Of a DNA stretch of 64,000 bases, positions 35,701 to 44,245 are shown one piece after another. Under the pieces are notes generated by a model. It was given only the letters and a program-made list of their open reading frames with translations, was not told the DNA's origin and did no database searches. The stretch covers positions 1,426,001-1,490,000 of the forward strand of contig NZ_VCIX01000092.1 in the NCBI RefSeq assembly GCF_006345825.1, in the 5' to 3' direction. Every line of letters starts with the position of its first letter. Positions within the stretch are counted from its first letter, which is position 1. Source of the DNA: Paenibacillus paridis. GTDB taxonomy: Bacteria; Bacillota; Bacilli; Paenibacillales; Paenibacillaceae. Made by a program: the position numbers and the translations under genes.

Positions 35701-36318
35701 CTACATCGGACGGTCAACTTGGTCTTTGGCTTGTTTGCCTTTTACATATTTGTAGGCAACAAAGAGGACAACGACTGCGGCTAACACATAGATGATCCAT
35801 GTTCCGTATTGGTAAATGTGATTGGATAGATCCTGAACTTGATCCCCGACAACAGAGCCGATAAAAAAGTAAATCAGCGTCCAAATAAGCGCGGAAGGAT
35901 AAGCAAATATGGCGAATCGTTTGTAGGCCATCCGGTTCATCCCCATCACATACGGGGTTACATGCCTCAAAAAGGGGAGACAGAGGCTAAGGCTAATGGC
36001 ATAACCGCCATAACGCTCGCTTAACTGCTCGGATTTTTCGACAAATTTGCTAATATTCTTCTTGCTGCTGAACCAGACCGTCAGCTTGCTTCCTGCAAAT
36101 CTTCCGATGCTGTAACCGAAAGTCATTGCGGAGCAAATGCCTAGAAAGGTCATCATGAAGGCAGGTATAGGCGATAAAACGCCCGATTCCGCTAATGCGC
36201 CGCCTGTCATAACTACGGCTTCATTGGGAATGGGCAGGCCGATTAAGCCGAGACAGAGGACGAGGAACAAAGCGAAATAACCGATTTCTTCTATGATACT
36301 TAATAATAAATCATACAT
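35701..36318 (-). CDS. DedA family membrane protein
   Basis: SNARE-associated/DedA-type membrane protein of 205 residues, implicated in undecaprenyl-phosphate or phospholipid flipping and in membrane-potential maintenance. Visible: N-terminal GLIGLPIPNEAVVMTGGALAESG, TFGYSIGRFAGSKL, and FLRHVTPYVMGMNRMAYKRFAIFAYPSALIWT, the conserved Arg-bearing helical block of the family. It is transcribed leftward on its own, ending at the 35548-35593 hairpin. Confidence 0.9.
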   Translation of the reverse strand: MYDLLLSIIEEIGYFALFLVLCLGLIGLPIPNEAVVMTGGALAESGVLSPIPAFMMTFLGICSAMTFGYSIGRFAGSKLTVWFSSKKNISKFVEKSEQLSERYGGYAISLSLCLPFLRHVTPYVMGMNRMAYKRFAIFAYPSALIWTLIYFFIGSVVGDQVQDLSNHIYQYGTWIIYVLAAVVVLFVAYKYVKGKQAKDQVDRPM

Positions 36319-36522
36319 TAAACAACATCCTTATCTTCCATATCATGCATGATGATGATCATGGGCTTTATATAGGTTAACACATCCGAATTCGCTTGAA
36401 TACCATTCATACGCGGGTAGGTGAAGAATGATTCAAATTTAACCATTTCGTAACTAATTGGCCTTATCGAGCAGATACAATAGAGAATAGGTTTCAAGTG
36501 GCATGAAGGGGCGACTATTCAC

Positions 36523-36768
36523 ATGTTGGATTTCCAGAAAAAGGTTGAAGATTTACGGCGGTTTGAATCGCTCTGTTTTACAATATGCATGACCCTGCTG
36601 GCAGAAGAACAAGCAGCTTGCAAAGCAGCTGAACAAGCATTATGCCAACTGTTTGGCGATATCGGGTTTTGGAAACTCAATGAAAAAGAAAAATCGCCAT
36701 ATATTCTCCGAATCTGTACACACGAGTGCTTTCAATGGAAACGGCAAAATTTATTGCAAACGTCTTAA
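36523..36768 (+). CDS. Orphan sigma-70 region-2-like small protein
   Basis: Eighty-one residues from ATG 36523 (AAGGGGCG upstream). The sequence resembles region 2 of ECF sigma factors: FTICMTLLAEEQAACKAAEQALCQLF, then FWKLNEKEKSPYILRICTHECFQWKR, where the last block matches the YILRIAVNEC-type helix. There is no region 4, so it cannot act as a normal sigma factor by itself. It may be a decayed ECF sigma gene or a small partner protein. It stops 105 bp before the MFS gene. Confidence 0.55.
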   Translation: MLDFQKKVEDLRRFESLCFTICMTLLAEEQAACKAAEQALCQLFGDIGFWKLNEKEKSPYILRICTHECFQWKRQNLLQTS

Positions 36769-36872
36769 AACAATAAATACGTTGATATTTCATGTATGCA
36801 GCGATCATAATAGAAGAGATAATCATCTTTATTATTCTATTTTCCTATACGGAGACACCGAAAGGATGGACA

Positions 36873-38276
36873 ATGAACGCTAATCAGACTCGCAAAAAAG
36901 TTACCATTGCCTTGTTCGTCGCTACGTTTCTAGCAGCGATTGAAGGAACGATCGTCAGCACGGCAATGCCAAGCATCACTGGGGAATTGCAAGGCATTCA
37001 ACAATACAGCTGGATCATATCGATCTATTTGCTAGCAACGGTGATTACAACACCCGTGTATGGCAAGCTGTCCGATTTGTACGGAAGGAAAAAGATGTTC
37101 ATTATTGGAGCCTTGATCTTCCTCGCTGGTTCTATGCTGTCCGGCGTGGCACAATCGATGAATCAGCTCATATGGTTTCGGGCTTTGCAGGGCTTGGGTG
37201 CCGGAGCGTTAACCACGATTCCTTATACTATTATCGGGGATTTGTACCCCTTTGAGCAACGGGCTAAAGTCCAGGGTTGGATGTCGAGTATTTGGGGAAT
37301 TGCAGGAATATCCGGTCCTTTGATGGGCGGCCTGCTTGTAGATTACATATCTTGGCGAGCGATTTTTTACATGAATTTGCCTTTCGGCATCGTTGCCATC
37401 TATTTATTGTCGACTTCCTTGAGGGAGACGATTGAGAAGAAGAAAAGACATATCGACTATCCGGGCATTGCCACCTTTACGATCGCCATGTTCAGCTTTC
37501 TCTATGCCATGACGCTGCTGCGTGAAAACACAGACGAATCCGGCTCTTTCGGGCTGATGGGCTTGCTGTTTGGCATCTCTGTATTGTTTTTTATTATATT
37601 TGCTCGTATCGAAGTTCGGTCACCCGAGCCAATCATTCCCTTTCAACTGTTTCGCAATCGAATCATAAGCATGGCGAATTTGGACAGCTTTTTGCTTTGC
37701 GTCATTAACGTAGTCATTATTTTTTATTTACCGCTCTGGATTCAAGGCGTCTTCGATAAACCGGCTACTTATTCCGGTCTGGCGATGATACCACTTTCTG
37801 TCGCATGGCCGCTCGGTTCGATTTTGGCAGGCAATTGGATTTCCAAAAAAGGATTGCGGTTTATCGGCGTGATCGGTTCTTGCTTCTTGCTGGCCAGCAG
37901 TATCGGATTTGCTTTCATGACAGCTTCCACTTCCATTGTATTATTCATCGTCTATACTTTTATGGCAGGGTTGTCATTTGGTTTGTCGCTGACGTCCTTA
38001 ACGGTTGCCGTATCCTCTTCGGTTGGCTGGGAGCTTCGAGGCTCCGCTGTAGCCAGCAATAATTTCATTCGCACCTTAGGGCAAACGATTGGAATTACGA
38101 TTTTCGGCTTGCTGCTCCATACCGGCAGTGCGGATACGATTGAAGCATCCGTACTTTCAGCTAGCCTACATACGATCTTTGTTTGGGTGGCCGTGTTATC
38201 GGTGTTGGTTGTCCTTGTGTCCATCGGATTGCCGAAGCTGAATCAAGCTGAACAGCAGCAAAGAAACGCATCATAG
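36873..38276 (+). CDS. MFS drug:proton antiporter (DHA2, EmrB/QacA type)
   Basis: Fourteen-helix-type exporter. Visible: motif A-like GKLSDLYGRKKMFIIG, motif C-like region ISGPLMGGLLVDYISWRAIFYMNLPFG and the DHA2 N-terminal FLAAIEGTIVSTAMPSI. The frame is open from 36792, but AAAGGATGG fits the ATG at 36873, giving 467 residues. It is 17 bp upstream of a serine hydrolase gene, suggesting an operon in which pump and hydrolase act on the same compound (inference). Confidence 0.9.
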   Translation: MNANQTRKKVTIALFVATFLAAIEGTIVSTAMPSITGELQGIQQYSWIISIYLLATVITTPVYGKLSDLYGRKKMFIIGALIFLAGSMLSGVAQSMNQLIWFRALQGLGAGALTTIPYTIIGDLYPFEQRAKVQGWMSSIWGIAGISGPLMGGLLVDYISWRAIFYMNLPFGIVAIYLLSTSLRETIEKKKRHIDYPGIATFTIAMFSFLYAMTLLRENTDESGSFGLMGLLFGISVLFFIIFARIEVRSPEPIIPFQLFRNRIISMANLDSFLLCVINVVIIFYLPLWIQGVFDKPATYSGLAMIPLSVAWPLGSILAGNWISKKGLRFIGVIGSCFLLASSIGFAFMTASTSIVLFIVYTFMAGLSFGLSLTSLTVAVSSSVGWELRGSAVASNNFIRTLGQTIGITIFGLLLHTGSADTIEASVLSASLHTIFVWVAVLSVLVVLVSIGLPKLNQAEQQQRNAS

Positions 38277-38293
38277 AAAGGTCGTCACCGGAT

Positions 38294-39265
38294 ATGAAAC
38301 CAATGGATCTGGATTCCTATAACAAGCAGCTGTCGGAATGGAAAATAAACACGGTTATCGTTATGAAAGGCGAACGCCTTCTTGGTGAATGGTACGCGAG
38401 CGGCAAGGATACGATCGGACCGTTATATTCCTGTACAAAGAGCGTTTTGTCCGTTCTGATCGGCATTGCCGTTGATAAAGGCGTTATTTCGGATGTGGAG
38501 CAGCCAATCACAACCTTTCTTAAGCATCCGATAGAAATCTCCGAGGCGCTCAGTCAGATTACAATCAAGCATTTGCTTACAATGACGCCGGGCTTTGAAT
38601 GGCCAGATTTTGATAAGCCTTACAAAACGTTCAAAGCAGCGCCGGATCCGGTAGCATACGTTTTTGACCAGCCGCTGATTTCCGCACCGGGAGCTGCATT
38701 TGCCTATAATTCGGGAGGGTCGCATTTGCTATCGGCGATTCTAACGGAAGCGGCAGGCATGTCCGCGCTTTCGTTCGCAAAGGAGCATTTATTTGAGCCG
38801 CTTGGTTTCCAAAGCGCTCGCTGGATGGAAAGAACGGGTGTTAATGAAGGGGGAACAGGGCTCTATCTCACCGGTAGGGATCTGGCTCGAATCGGTGCTC
38901 TATACGCCCAAAAAGGTCGTTTCGGGGATAAGCAGCTCGTGTCGGCAGCTTGGGTGGATGAGTCTACTGCTCTTCATCACAAAGGACTATTGCAATATGA
39001 GCCTCCGATCTACGGAGGGTATGGCTACCATTGGTGGCACTCGCCTGAGAGCCATAACGGACAATGCGACTGCTATTTTGCGTTTGGTCATGGCGGACAA
39101 TATTTGCTAATTGTTCCGGAGTATGAGCTGGTTATTGTTATTCGCAAAAAAATTACGAAGCGGAACGATGCCATGTTTGCGAGAAGACTCATCTTTGAAC
39201 AGATGATCCCCGATTTCTTGTCGTCGGCCCGCAATTCTCAGAAAATAAGCATAAATAAACCTTAA
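38294..39265 (+). CDS. Serine hydrolase, beta-lactamase class C fold
   Basis: Cytoplasmic (no signal peptide) 323-residue member of the COG1680 family. The nucleophile motif SCTK is at residues 46-49; a YNSGGSHLLS segment supplies the second active-site motif and FGHGGQYL the third (HGG). Relatives include esterases and 6-aminohexanoate-dimer hydrolases; the substrate here is unknown. The absence of a leader argues against a role as a periplasmic beta-lactamase. It is paired with the upstream MFS pump. Confidence 0.85.
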   Translation: MKPMDLDSYNKQLSEWKINTVIVMKGERLLGEWYASGKDTIGPLYSCTKSVLSVLIGIAVDKGVISDVEQPITTFLKHPIEISEALSQITIKHLLTMTPGFEWPDFDKPYKTFKAAPDPVAYVFDQPLISAPGAAFAYNSGGSHLLSAILTEAAGMSALSFAKEHLFEPLGFQSARWMERTGVNEGGTGLYLTGRDLARIGALYAQKGRFGDKQLVSAAWVDESTALHHKGLLQYEPPIYGGYGYHWWHSPESHNGQCDCYFAFGHGGQYLLIVPEYELVIVIRKKITKRNDAMFARRLIFEQMIPDFLSSARNSQKISINKP

Positions 39266-39269
39266 AATG

Positions 39270-39303
39270 AAAGGCACCGATCCCGGATCGGTGCCTTTTT
39301 CAT
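39270..39303 (+). terminator. Intrinsic terminator after the serine hydrolase gene
   Basis: AAAGGCACCGATCC (39270-39283) pairs with GGATCGGTGCCTTT (39285-39298) and is followed by TTTTT. A textbook terminator. Confidence 0.93.
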
Positions 39304-39624
39304 AACTAGCCGGTTCGCCGTGGCTAATGCGTGAAGTACATGTTATGTTCGAACGAAATCCGAAAGATGTGCGTATAATTATTTCATGAAATGTATTGCT
39401 TAACGGTGAATTCTGCATTATGATGTTATATAATCTTACATTACGAAAGTGAAACGACTTATTTACTTTCTGTTTGGCAGTCCGGCTGAGAGATGCTGAC
39501 AGGTGAGCAAATGCATAGCATCCTTTTAAGCAGCGGTAAAGAAGTCATTGGTCCATTTTAAAAAGTCAGAAAATTATAATAATTAAACAGAAAACTTGCG
39601 AGTTTGACATGAGGGGGAAATTAG
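39304..39624 (+). promoter_or_regulatory. Long upstream region and leader of the purine deaminase gene
   Basis: Gene-free 321 bp. A TATAAT at 39429-39434 lacks a good -35, suggesting activation. Downstream are two stem-loops: GAAAGTGAA/TTTACTTTC (39445-39470) and GATGCT/AGCATC (39492-39522). I see no match to the purine, TPP or T-box consensus. A GAGGGGG-type ribosome site precedes ATG 39625. Confidence 0.4.
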
Positions 39625-40950
39625 ATGTCTACGATATTAATTCGCAACGCAGTCATCATGACAATGAATGCGAAGGATGATATTTTTACCGGGGATGTTT
39701 TAATAGAAGGAAATCGGATTATGCAGTTAGGTGAAGGACTTGAGGCGATGGATGCTGACCGTGTCATTGACGCTGGCGGCAAGGTGCTGCTTCCGGGTTT
39801 CGTGCAGACACATATTCATCTTTGTCAGACGCTGTTCCGTGGCAGAGCTGATGACTTGTCGCTTATTGAATGGCTGAAAGAAAAAATTTGGCCGCTCGAA
39901 GCCGCGCACAGCGAGGATTCCGTTTATTATTCGGCTATGTTGGGAATTGGCGAGCTGATCCGCAGCGGAACAACGACGATATTGGACATGGAAACCGTGC
40001 ATTATACGGAATCTGCATTTCAAGCCATTAAGGAAAGCGGCATTCGGGCACTCTCAGGCAAGGTGATGATGGACCATGGCACTGAGGTTCCTCTAGCTCT
40101 GCAGGAAAATACGCAAAAATCGCTGCAGGACAGTGTGGATTTGCTGGAGAAGTGGCACGGCACTGAAAATGGGAGAATTCAATATGCTTTCTGTCCGAGG
40201 TTTGTTGTCTCTTGTACGGAAGAACTGCTTGTCGGTGTTCGTGACTTGTCAGCCAAGTACGGTGTCATGGTACACACCCATGCTTCCGAAAATGCAGGCG
40301 AAATCGCGATGGTAGAAGCGGAACGCGGCATGAGGAATGTCGTCTACCTGGATCACATTGGCCTCGCGAGGCCGAATTTAATTTTAGCTCATAGCATTTG
40401 GCTGGATGATGAGGAGAAACAGATCATACGTGAGCGGGGAGTGAAAGTCACGCATTGTCCCGGCTCTAATATGAAGCTGGCATCCGGCGTGGCGGAGATC
40501 CCGCTAATGCTCGAACAAGGAATTGATGTCGGGATTGGAGCAGATGGCGCACCTTGCAATAACAACCTGGATATGTTTCAGGAAATGAGATTAACGGCTT
40601 ATATGCAGAAGGTGAAGCATGGCCCAACGGTAATGAACGCGAAGACGGTTTTGCGAATGGCGACGATGGGAGGCGCGAAGGTGCTCGGATTAGAAAAGGA
40701 GATCGGCAGCGTCGAGGTAGGCAAACTTGCTGATTTGCAGCTGCTGGATTTGGAGGACTTCCACGTATACCCTTCCTTTGACGCGGACTGGTATTCCCGA
40801 GTTGTTTATGCCGCGACGAGAGGCGATGTGGATACGGTGCTTATCGACGGACAACTGGTTATGGAGAACAAGCTTGTTAGGACGGTTGATAAGAAGATCG
40901 TTCTCAAGGAAGCGGACCGCTCGCTAAGAAAGCTAATTGAGCGGTTATAA
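39625..40950 (+). CDS. Amidohydrolase, probable 5'-deoxyadenosine/adenosine-type or guanine-type deaminase (COG0402)
   Basis: Metal-dependent deaminase of 441 residues. Zinc-ligand motifs: THIHLCQTLFRGRADD (HxH), VHTHASEN (His), ILAHSIWL (His) and GIGADGAPCNNN (Asp). The block GELIRSGTTTILDMETVH and the ending VDTVLIDGQLVMEN fit the SsnA/MtaD group, which includes 5'-deoxyadenosine, S-adenosylhomocysteine, guanine and 8-oxoguanine deaminases. Its position at the head of the purine locus makes a purine substrate likely (inference). The substrate cannot be fixed from sequence. Confidence 0.8.
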   Translation: MSTILIRNAVIMTMNAKDDIFTGDVLIEGNRIMQLGEGLEAMDADRVIDAGGKVLLPGFVQTHIHLCQTLFRGRADDLSLIEWLKEKIWPLEAAHSEDSVYYSAMLGIGELIRSGTTTILDMETVHYTESAFQAIKESGIRALSGKVMMDHGTEVPLALQENTQKSLQDSVDLLEKWHGTENGRIQYAFCPRFVVSCTEELLVGVRDLSAKYGVMVHTHASENAGEIAMVEAERGMRNVVYLDHIGLARPNLILAHSIWLDDEEKQIIRERGVKVTHCPGSNMKLASGVAEIPLMLEQGIDVGIGADGAPCNNNLDMFQEMRLTAYMQKVKHGPTVMNAKTVLRMATMGGAKVLGLEKEIGSVEVGKLADLQLLDLEDFHVYPSFDADWYSRVVYAATRGDVDTVLIDGQLVMENKLVRTVDKKIVLKEADRSLRKLIERL

Positions 40951-41016
40951 GAATAAGTTCGTTCAAACGGCTAATCGAAACCTTGGCAAGGCTGGATGCT
41001 TAGGGAGGGATATCGG

Positions 41017-42072
41017 ATGGATATGCATGAGATATTAACAGCGGTGAGGGAAGAGAATCAAAGAGCAGTACTTGCGACTATCGTTTGCGTGGAGGGCCAT
41101 TCTTATCGCAAGGCTGGCGCAACAATGCTGTTCATAATCGGGGGTAAGCAAATTGGCTCTATAAGCCCGGGCTGTTTGGAGCATGATCTCATGGAGCGTG
41201 CCGAGGAGGTATGGACTACAGGCCGATTTTCTTGTATCGACTATAACATGAATCAGGATAAAGATGTGATCTGGGGCGAGGCCATCGGTTGCGGAGGGGA
41301 GATCCGCTTGCTATTAGAGCCGGTCAATGAATGTTTGCGAGCGGTTTTGCTGAAAGCGAAAGAGTATAACGACGAAGGCCAGTCTGTTAGGCTTACTCGA
41401 AGCTGGAATGACCATGCTATCAGTTATTCGTTTACCGATGTTACCTTTGAAGAAGACGCACCATGTTATACCGATAGGCATGAGGAAGGCTGGGTTAGAA
41501 TGTCAATGGACATCTGCCCAAGGCCGCGGCTTGTTTTGTTTGGAGCGGGCAAGGATACGGATGCTTTATACGCTTTAGTGAAATCCATCGGATTCCATAT
41601 TGTCATTGCGGATTGGCGGGGAGCAATATGCACAAAGGAGCGCTATCCGGATGCAGAATGTATCGTAGGTACGCCTGTGGAAATTATGGAGGAGGTTTGT
41701 TTTCGCCCAGATGATTATTTAATCGTTTGCAGCCATCAGCTTCAGCAGGATAGGGAAATGATTCGGCTCGCTTTGCCGCTGAAGCTAGTATACATCGGTG
41801 TCATGGGCTCGAAGAAACGCATTCGGCTGCTGTTCGAGACCTTTTTAATTCCTTCAAATGTAAGAGCGCCTATCGGTCTGTCTATCGGTGCGGATGGTCC
41901 GGCAGAAATTGCGGTTAGTATAGCCGCCGAACTGATTGCCATAAGAGCGGGCATTAAGCAGCGCTCTAGGAAGGAGTGGGGAAGGGATGTCGATTTCGGC
42001 CCTTTATTTGGCGGCAGGGCAAAGCAGGCGCATGGGAATGCGCAAGCAATCGTTAGAGCTGGCGACAAATAA
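41017..42072 (+). CDS. pucA: XdhC/PucA-type maturation factor for xanthine dehydrogenase
   Basis: Accessory protein of the XdhC/CoxI family that supplies and sulfurates the molybdenum cofactor for xanthine dehydrogenase. N-terminal CoxI domain: ATIVCVEGHSYRKAGATMLF and SPGCLEHDL with conserved Cys. C-terminal Rossmann-like domain: PRLVLFGAGKDTDAL, VGTPVEIM and IGVMGSKKRIRLL. The ATG at 41017, 8 bases after TAGGGAGGG, gives 351 residues. Its 3' end overlaps pucB by 86 bp. No enzyme subunit is adjacent; those lie 6 kb downstream. Confidence 0.88.
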   Translation: MDMHEILTAVREENQRAVLATIVCVEGHSYRKAGATMLFIIGGKQIGSISPGCLEHDLMERAEEVWTTGRFSCIDYNMNQDKDVIWGEAIGCGGEIRLLLEPVNECLRAVLLKAKEYNDEGQSVRLTRSWNDHAISYSFTDVTFEEDAPCYTDRHEEGWVRMSMDICPRPRLVLFGAGKDTDALYALVKSIGFHIVIADWRGAICTKERYPDAECIVGTPVEIMEEVCFRPDDYLIVCSHQLQQDREMIRLALPLKLVYIGVMGSKKRIRLLFETFLIPSNVRAPIGLSIGADGPAEIAVSIAAELIAIRAGIKQRSRKEWGRDVDFGPLFGGRAKQAHGNAQAIVRAGDK

Positions 42073-42661
42073 GCCGCTTGCAAGCCTCGCGCTTCAAGCT
42101 CTTCTATCCAGTTCTGTCTCTCAAGTGGTTGTCGTCGTACACCCGGAGGACCCGTTATCTTGGTTGCCTAAGCGACAGCAGCCCAGCGATAGCCATTCGT
42201 TTGCAGGGGGGAACTCTATCGTCAATATCGCTCCGTGCATGGAGGCGGCCAAGGGAATGGCGCATTCCATCAAATATGGAATTGGCGTGCTATTGGAGGA
42301 AGATCCGTCTGTTGAAGCGGTTTGCATTGCTCTAGCAGATCAGCCGTTTATTTCAGCCGAAATGATCGAGGAGCTTATTCATTATTGGCGCAGCCACCCG
42401 GAGCTGGACTTTGTTGCGACTAGATCCGGAGAAATAAGCGATGGCATTCCTGTGTTGATGCCACCTGCCGTTATAGCGCGATCTATGTTTGCGGCTTTAA
42501 TGAGTTTGGAGGGAGATGCGGGTGCGCGAAAACTGTTTCGTTCACCTCTGTTTAATGGAGAAGGTCTAGCTGTAAAAGATAGAACTATTTTGATTGATAT
42601 TGATACCATATCTGACATGGAAAAAGCGAGGGATCACTATTCGAAATGGATTTGTCAATAA
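41987..42661 (+). CDS. pucB: Molybdenum cofactor cytidylyltransferase-like protein (PucB)
   Basis: MobA/MocA-type nucleotidyltransferase of 224 residues, expected to attach a nucleotide to the Moco destined for xanthine dehydrogenase. N-terminal LYLAAGQSRRMGMRKQSLEL is the NTP-binding motif and IALADQPFISAEMIEEL carries the metal-binding Asp. The start lies inside pucA: AAGGAGTGGGGAAGGG immediately precedes ATG 41987, and the conserved N-terminal motif requires this start. The 86-bp out-of-frame overlap is therefore real. Confidence 0.88.
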   Translation: MSISALYLAAGQSRRMGMRKQSLELATNKPLASLALQALLSSSVSQVVVVVHPEDPLSWLPKRQQPSDSHSFAGGNSIVNIAPCMEAAKGMAHSIKYGIGVLLEEDPSVEAVCIALADQPFISAEMIEELIHYWRSHPELDFVATRSGEISDGIPVLMPPAVIARSMFAALMSLEGDAGARKLFRSPLFNGEGLAVKDRTILIDIDTISDMEKARDHYSKWICQ

Positions 42662-42678
42662 TAAGCGTAATAAATGTA

Positions 42679-42769
42679 AATATATATAACATTAAACATG
42701 ATGCATTTAATTTTTCGGGGGTATATTCAGCAATAAAATTTTTATTATGAATTTAATGTTATATATATT
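42679..42769. repeat. Perfect 18-bp inverted repeat ahead of the purine transporter
   Basis: AATATATATAACATTAAA (42679-42696) recurs as its exact reverse complement at 42752-42769, with a 55-base spacer. The right arm ends on the -35 element of the promoter at 42768. This is the geometry of a repressor or activator site pair, possibly DNA-looping. AT-richness lowers specificity, but 18 exact bases are unlikely by chance. Confidence 0.7.
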
Positions 42770-42796
42770 GACGTAATGTTAACGTGGATATATATT
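42768..42796 (+). promoter_or_regulatory. Sigma-A promoter for the purine transporter operon
   Basis: TTGACG (42768-42773), a 17-base spacer and TATATT (42791-42796). The predicted start near 42803 leaves a leader of about 150 nt. Confidence 0.72.
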
Positions 42797-42802
42797 GAAA
42801 GT

Positions 42803-42955
42803 AAGTGATTGGTTTCCACCAAAACTAGCGAGAGCTACGAAAGCTGAACTGTAAAGGCTGACGTAAGCATTTTGCGACAGGAGAATGGCGGCTCTTTTGC
42901 AGCGTGTACAGTCATCTGCTAACTCTTGAAAAATAGAGAGTCGGGGAGGAACAGT
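42803..42955 (+). promoter_or_regulatory. Structured leader of the BMP lipoprotein gene
   Basis: Pairings visible: TTGGT/ACCAA around TTCC (42809-42822), TAGC-GAGA-GCTA (42826-42837, GNRA-like tetraloop), and a long-range ACTGTA (42848-42853) with TACAGT (42907-42912). A weak CTCT/AGAG hairpin stands just before the GGGGAGGA ribosome site. It does not match a known purine or guanidine riboswitch by eye. Confidence 0.45.
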
Positions 42956-44116
42956 ATGAATCCTTACAAAAAGGCAATGTTCACAGGTGCAGCACTTCTT
43001 TTATCGCTCGTATTGGTCCTTAGCGGTTGTTCTGGCAACAACGCAAACCAGAAGGCTAACGGGGGCGCAACCACAACGCCAACGGAGGCAGCTACTGAAG
43101 GCACAGCGACAGATGAGCCCGCAAAACTTCCGCGCGTCGCATTTGTTTATATCGGTCCTCCAGGAGACGGCGGCTGGACATTCGAGCATGACAAGGGCCG
43201 GTTGTACATGGAGGAGAAGCTGGGGATTAAAGCGGATACGGTCGAAAATGTACCGGAGAGCGCGGATGCCGAGCGAATCATTACCGAGCTTGCGCAAAAC
43301 CACGACGTCATCTTTACTACAAGCTTCGGTTATATGGATTACACGTTAAATGTGGCCAAAAAATTTCCTAACGTGAAGTTTCTTCATACCGCCGGTTACA
43401 AAACGAATGACAATATGGGCACGTTCTTCGGCAAAAACTATGACGCCAGCTATTTAAGCGGCATTGCAGCAGGGAAAGTCACGAAGAAAAACGTGATCGG
43501 TTATGTTGGAGCGTTTCCTATACCGGAGGTTATCTATAACATCAATGCCTTTGCGCTTGGCGTGCAAAGCGTAAATCCGGAAGCCAAGGTAAGCGTCGTA
43601 TGGACCAATACCTGGTATGATCCGACAACCGAGCGGCAAGCGGCGGTCAGCTTGCTTGATAAAGGAGCGGATGTGCTGCTGGCATATCAAGATTCCCCAG
43701 CTACTCTACAAGCGGCGGCTGAACGGGGGGCAATGGCTGGAGGCAATGACTCGGATATGACGCGTTTTGCACCGGAAGCCTACTTGACGAACCCGATTTG
43801 GAATTGGGGTCCTTATTATACGAAGACCGTTCAGGATATCATCGACGGCACTTGGAAAAGCGAGCAATATTCAGGTTCGCTCGCCGATGGAATGGTTGAT
43901 ATTGCACCGATTGGGCCCAGCGTGCCTGAGGATGTAAAAACGCTTGTCACAGACACGAAAGCCAAACTCATTAACGGAGAGCTGAATGTCTTTACAGGGC
44001 CAATCACGGATGCTTCGGGAGCCGTGAAGGTCGAGGAAGGCAAAACGCTGACGCTCGACGATATTTTGGTGATGGACTGGTTTGTCAAAGGCGTTGAAGG
44101 CACGATCCCAAAATAA
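42956..44116 (+). CDS. BMP family substrate-binding lipoprotein (nucleoside importer)
   Basis: Extracytoplasmic lipoprotein of the BMP/PnrA family, the binding component of nucleoside ABC importers. Lipobox LVLSGC, then a Thr/Ala-rich linker. The domain starts PRVAFVYIGPPGDGGWTFEHDKG (typical BMP motif) and carries NYDASYLSGIAAGKVTKKN and VLLAYQDSPATLQAA. GGGGAGGA fixes the ATG at 42956 rather than the frame opening at 42926; 386 residues. A hairpin after the stop probably lets this gene be expressed above the ATPase and permeases. Confidence 0.9.
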   Translation: MNPYKKAMFTGAALLLSLVLVLSGCSGNNANQKANGGATTTPTEAATEGTATDEPAKLPRVAFVYIGPPGDGGWTFEHDKGRLYMEEKLGIKADTVENVPESADAERIITELAQNHDVIFTTSFGYMDYTLNVAKKFPNVKFLHTAGYKTNDNMGTFFGKNYDASYLSGIAAGKVTKKNVIGYVGAFPIPEVIYNINAFALGVQSVNPEAKVSVVWTNTWYDPTTERQAAVSLLDKGADVLLAYQDSPATLQAAAERGAMAGGNDSDMTRFAPEAYLTNPIWNWGPYYTKTVQDIIDGTWKSEQYSGSLADGMVDIAPIGPSVPEDVKTLVTDTKAKLINGELNVFTGPITDASGAVKVEEGKTLTLDDILVMDWFVKGVEGTIPK

Positions 44117-44140
44117 GCAGCTTTACACATACCGATCAAT

Positions 44141-44170
44141 CAACAAATCCCTGAATGAAGGGATTTGTTG
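44141..44170 (+). terminator. Attenuating hairpin after the lipoprotein gene
   Basis: CAACAAATCCCT (44141-44152) pairs perfectly with AGGGATTTGTTG (44159-44170) around GAATGA; only a weak T-containing tail (GTTTATAAAC) follows. It probably acts as a partial terminator or 3' stabiliser inside the transporter operon. Confidence 0.7.
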
Positions 44171-44245
44171 GTTTATAAACAGCTATTTCCGCAAACGCCC
44201 GCTTCCCAAATGCTTAGAACAAAACAAAGGTAATGCTTACGAAGC

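Noticed and set aside
39475..39530. Possible TPP or T-box element (CTGAGAG motif) before the COG0402 deaminase
   Set aside because: The CTGAGA string is present, but the second TPP consensus block and the T-box AGGGTGG-type sequence are missing.
42803..42955. Classical purine riboswitch before the BMP lipoprotein
   Set aside because: The three-way junction consensus (TATA, TCTACC, CCGTAAA and CGACTA blocks) is not recognisable; only a loose GGTTTCCACC resemblance exists.
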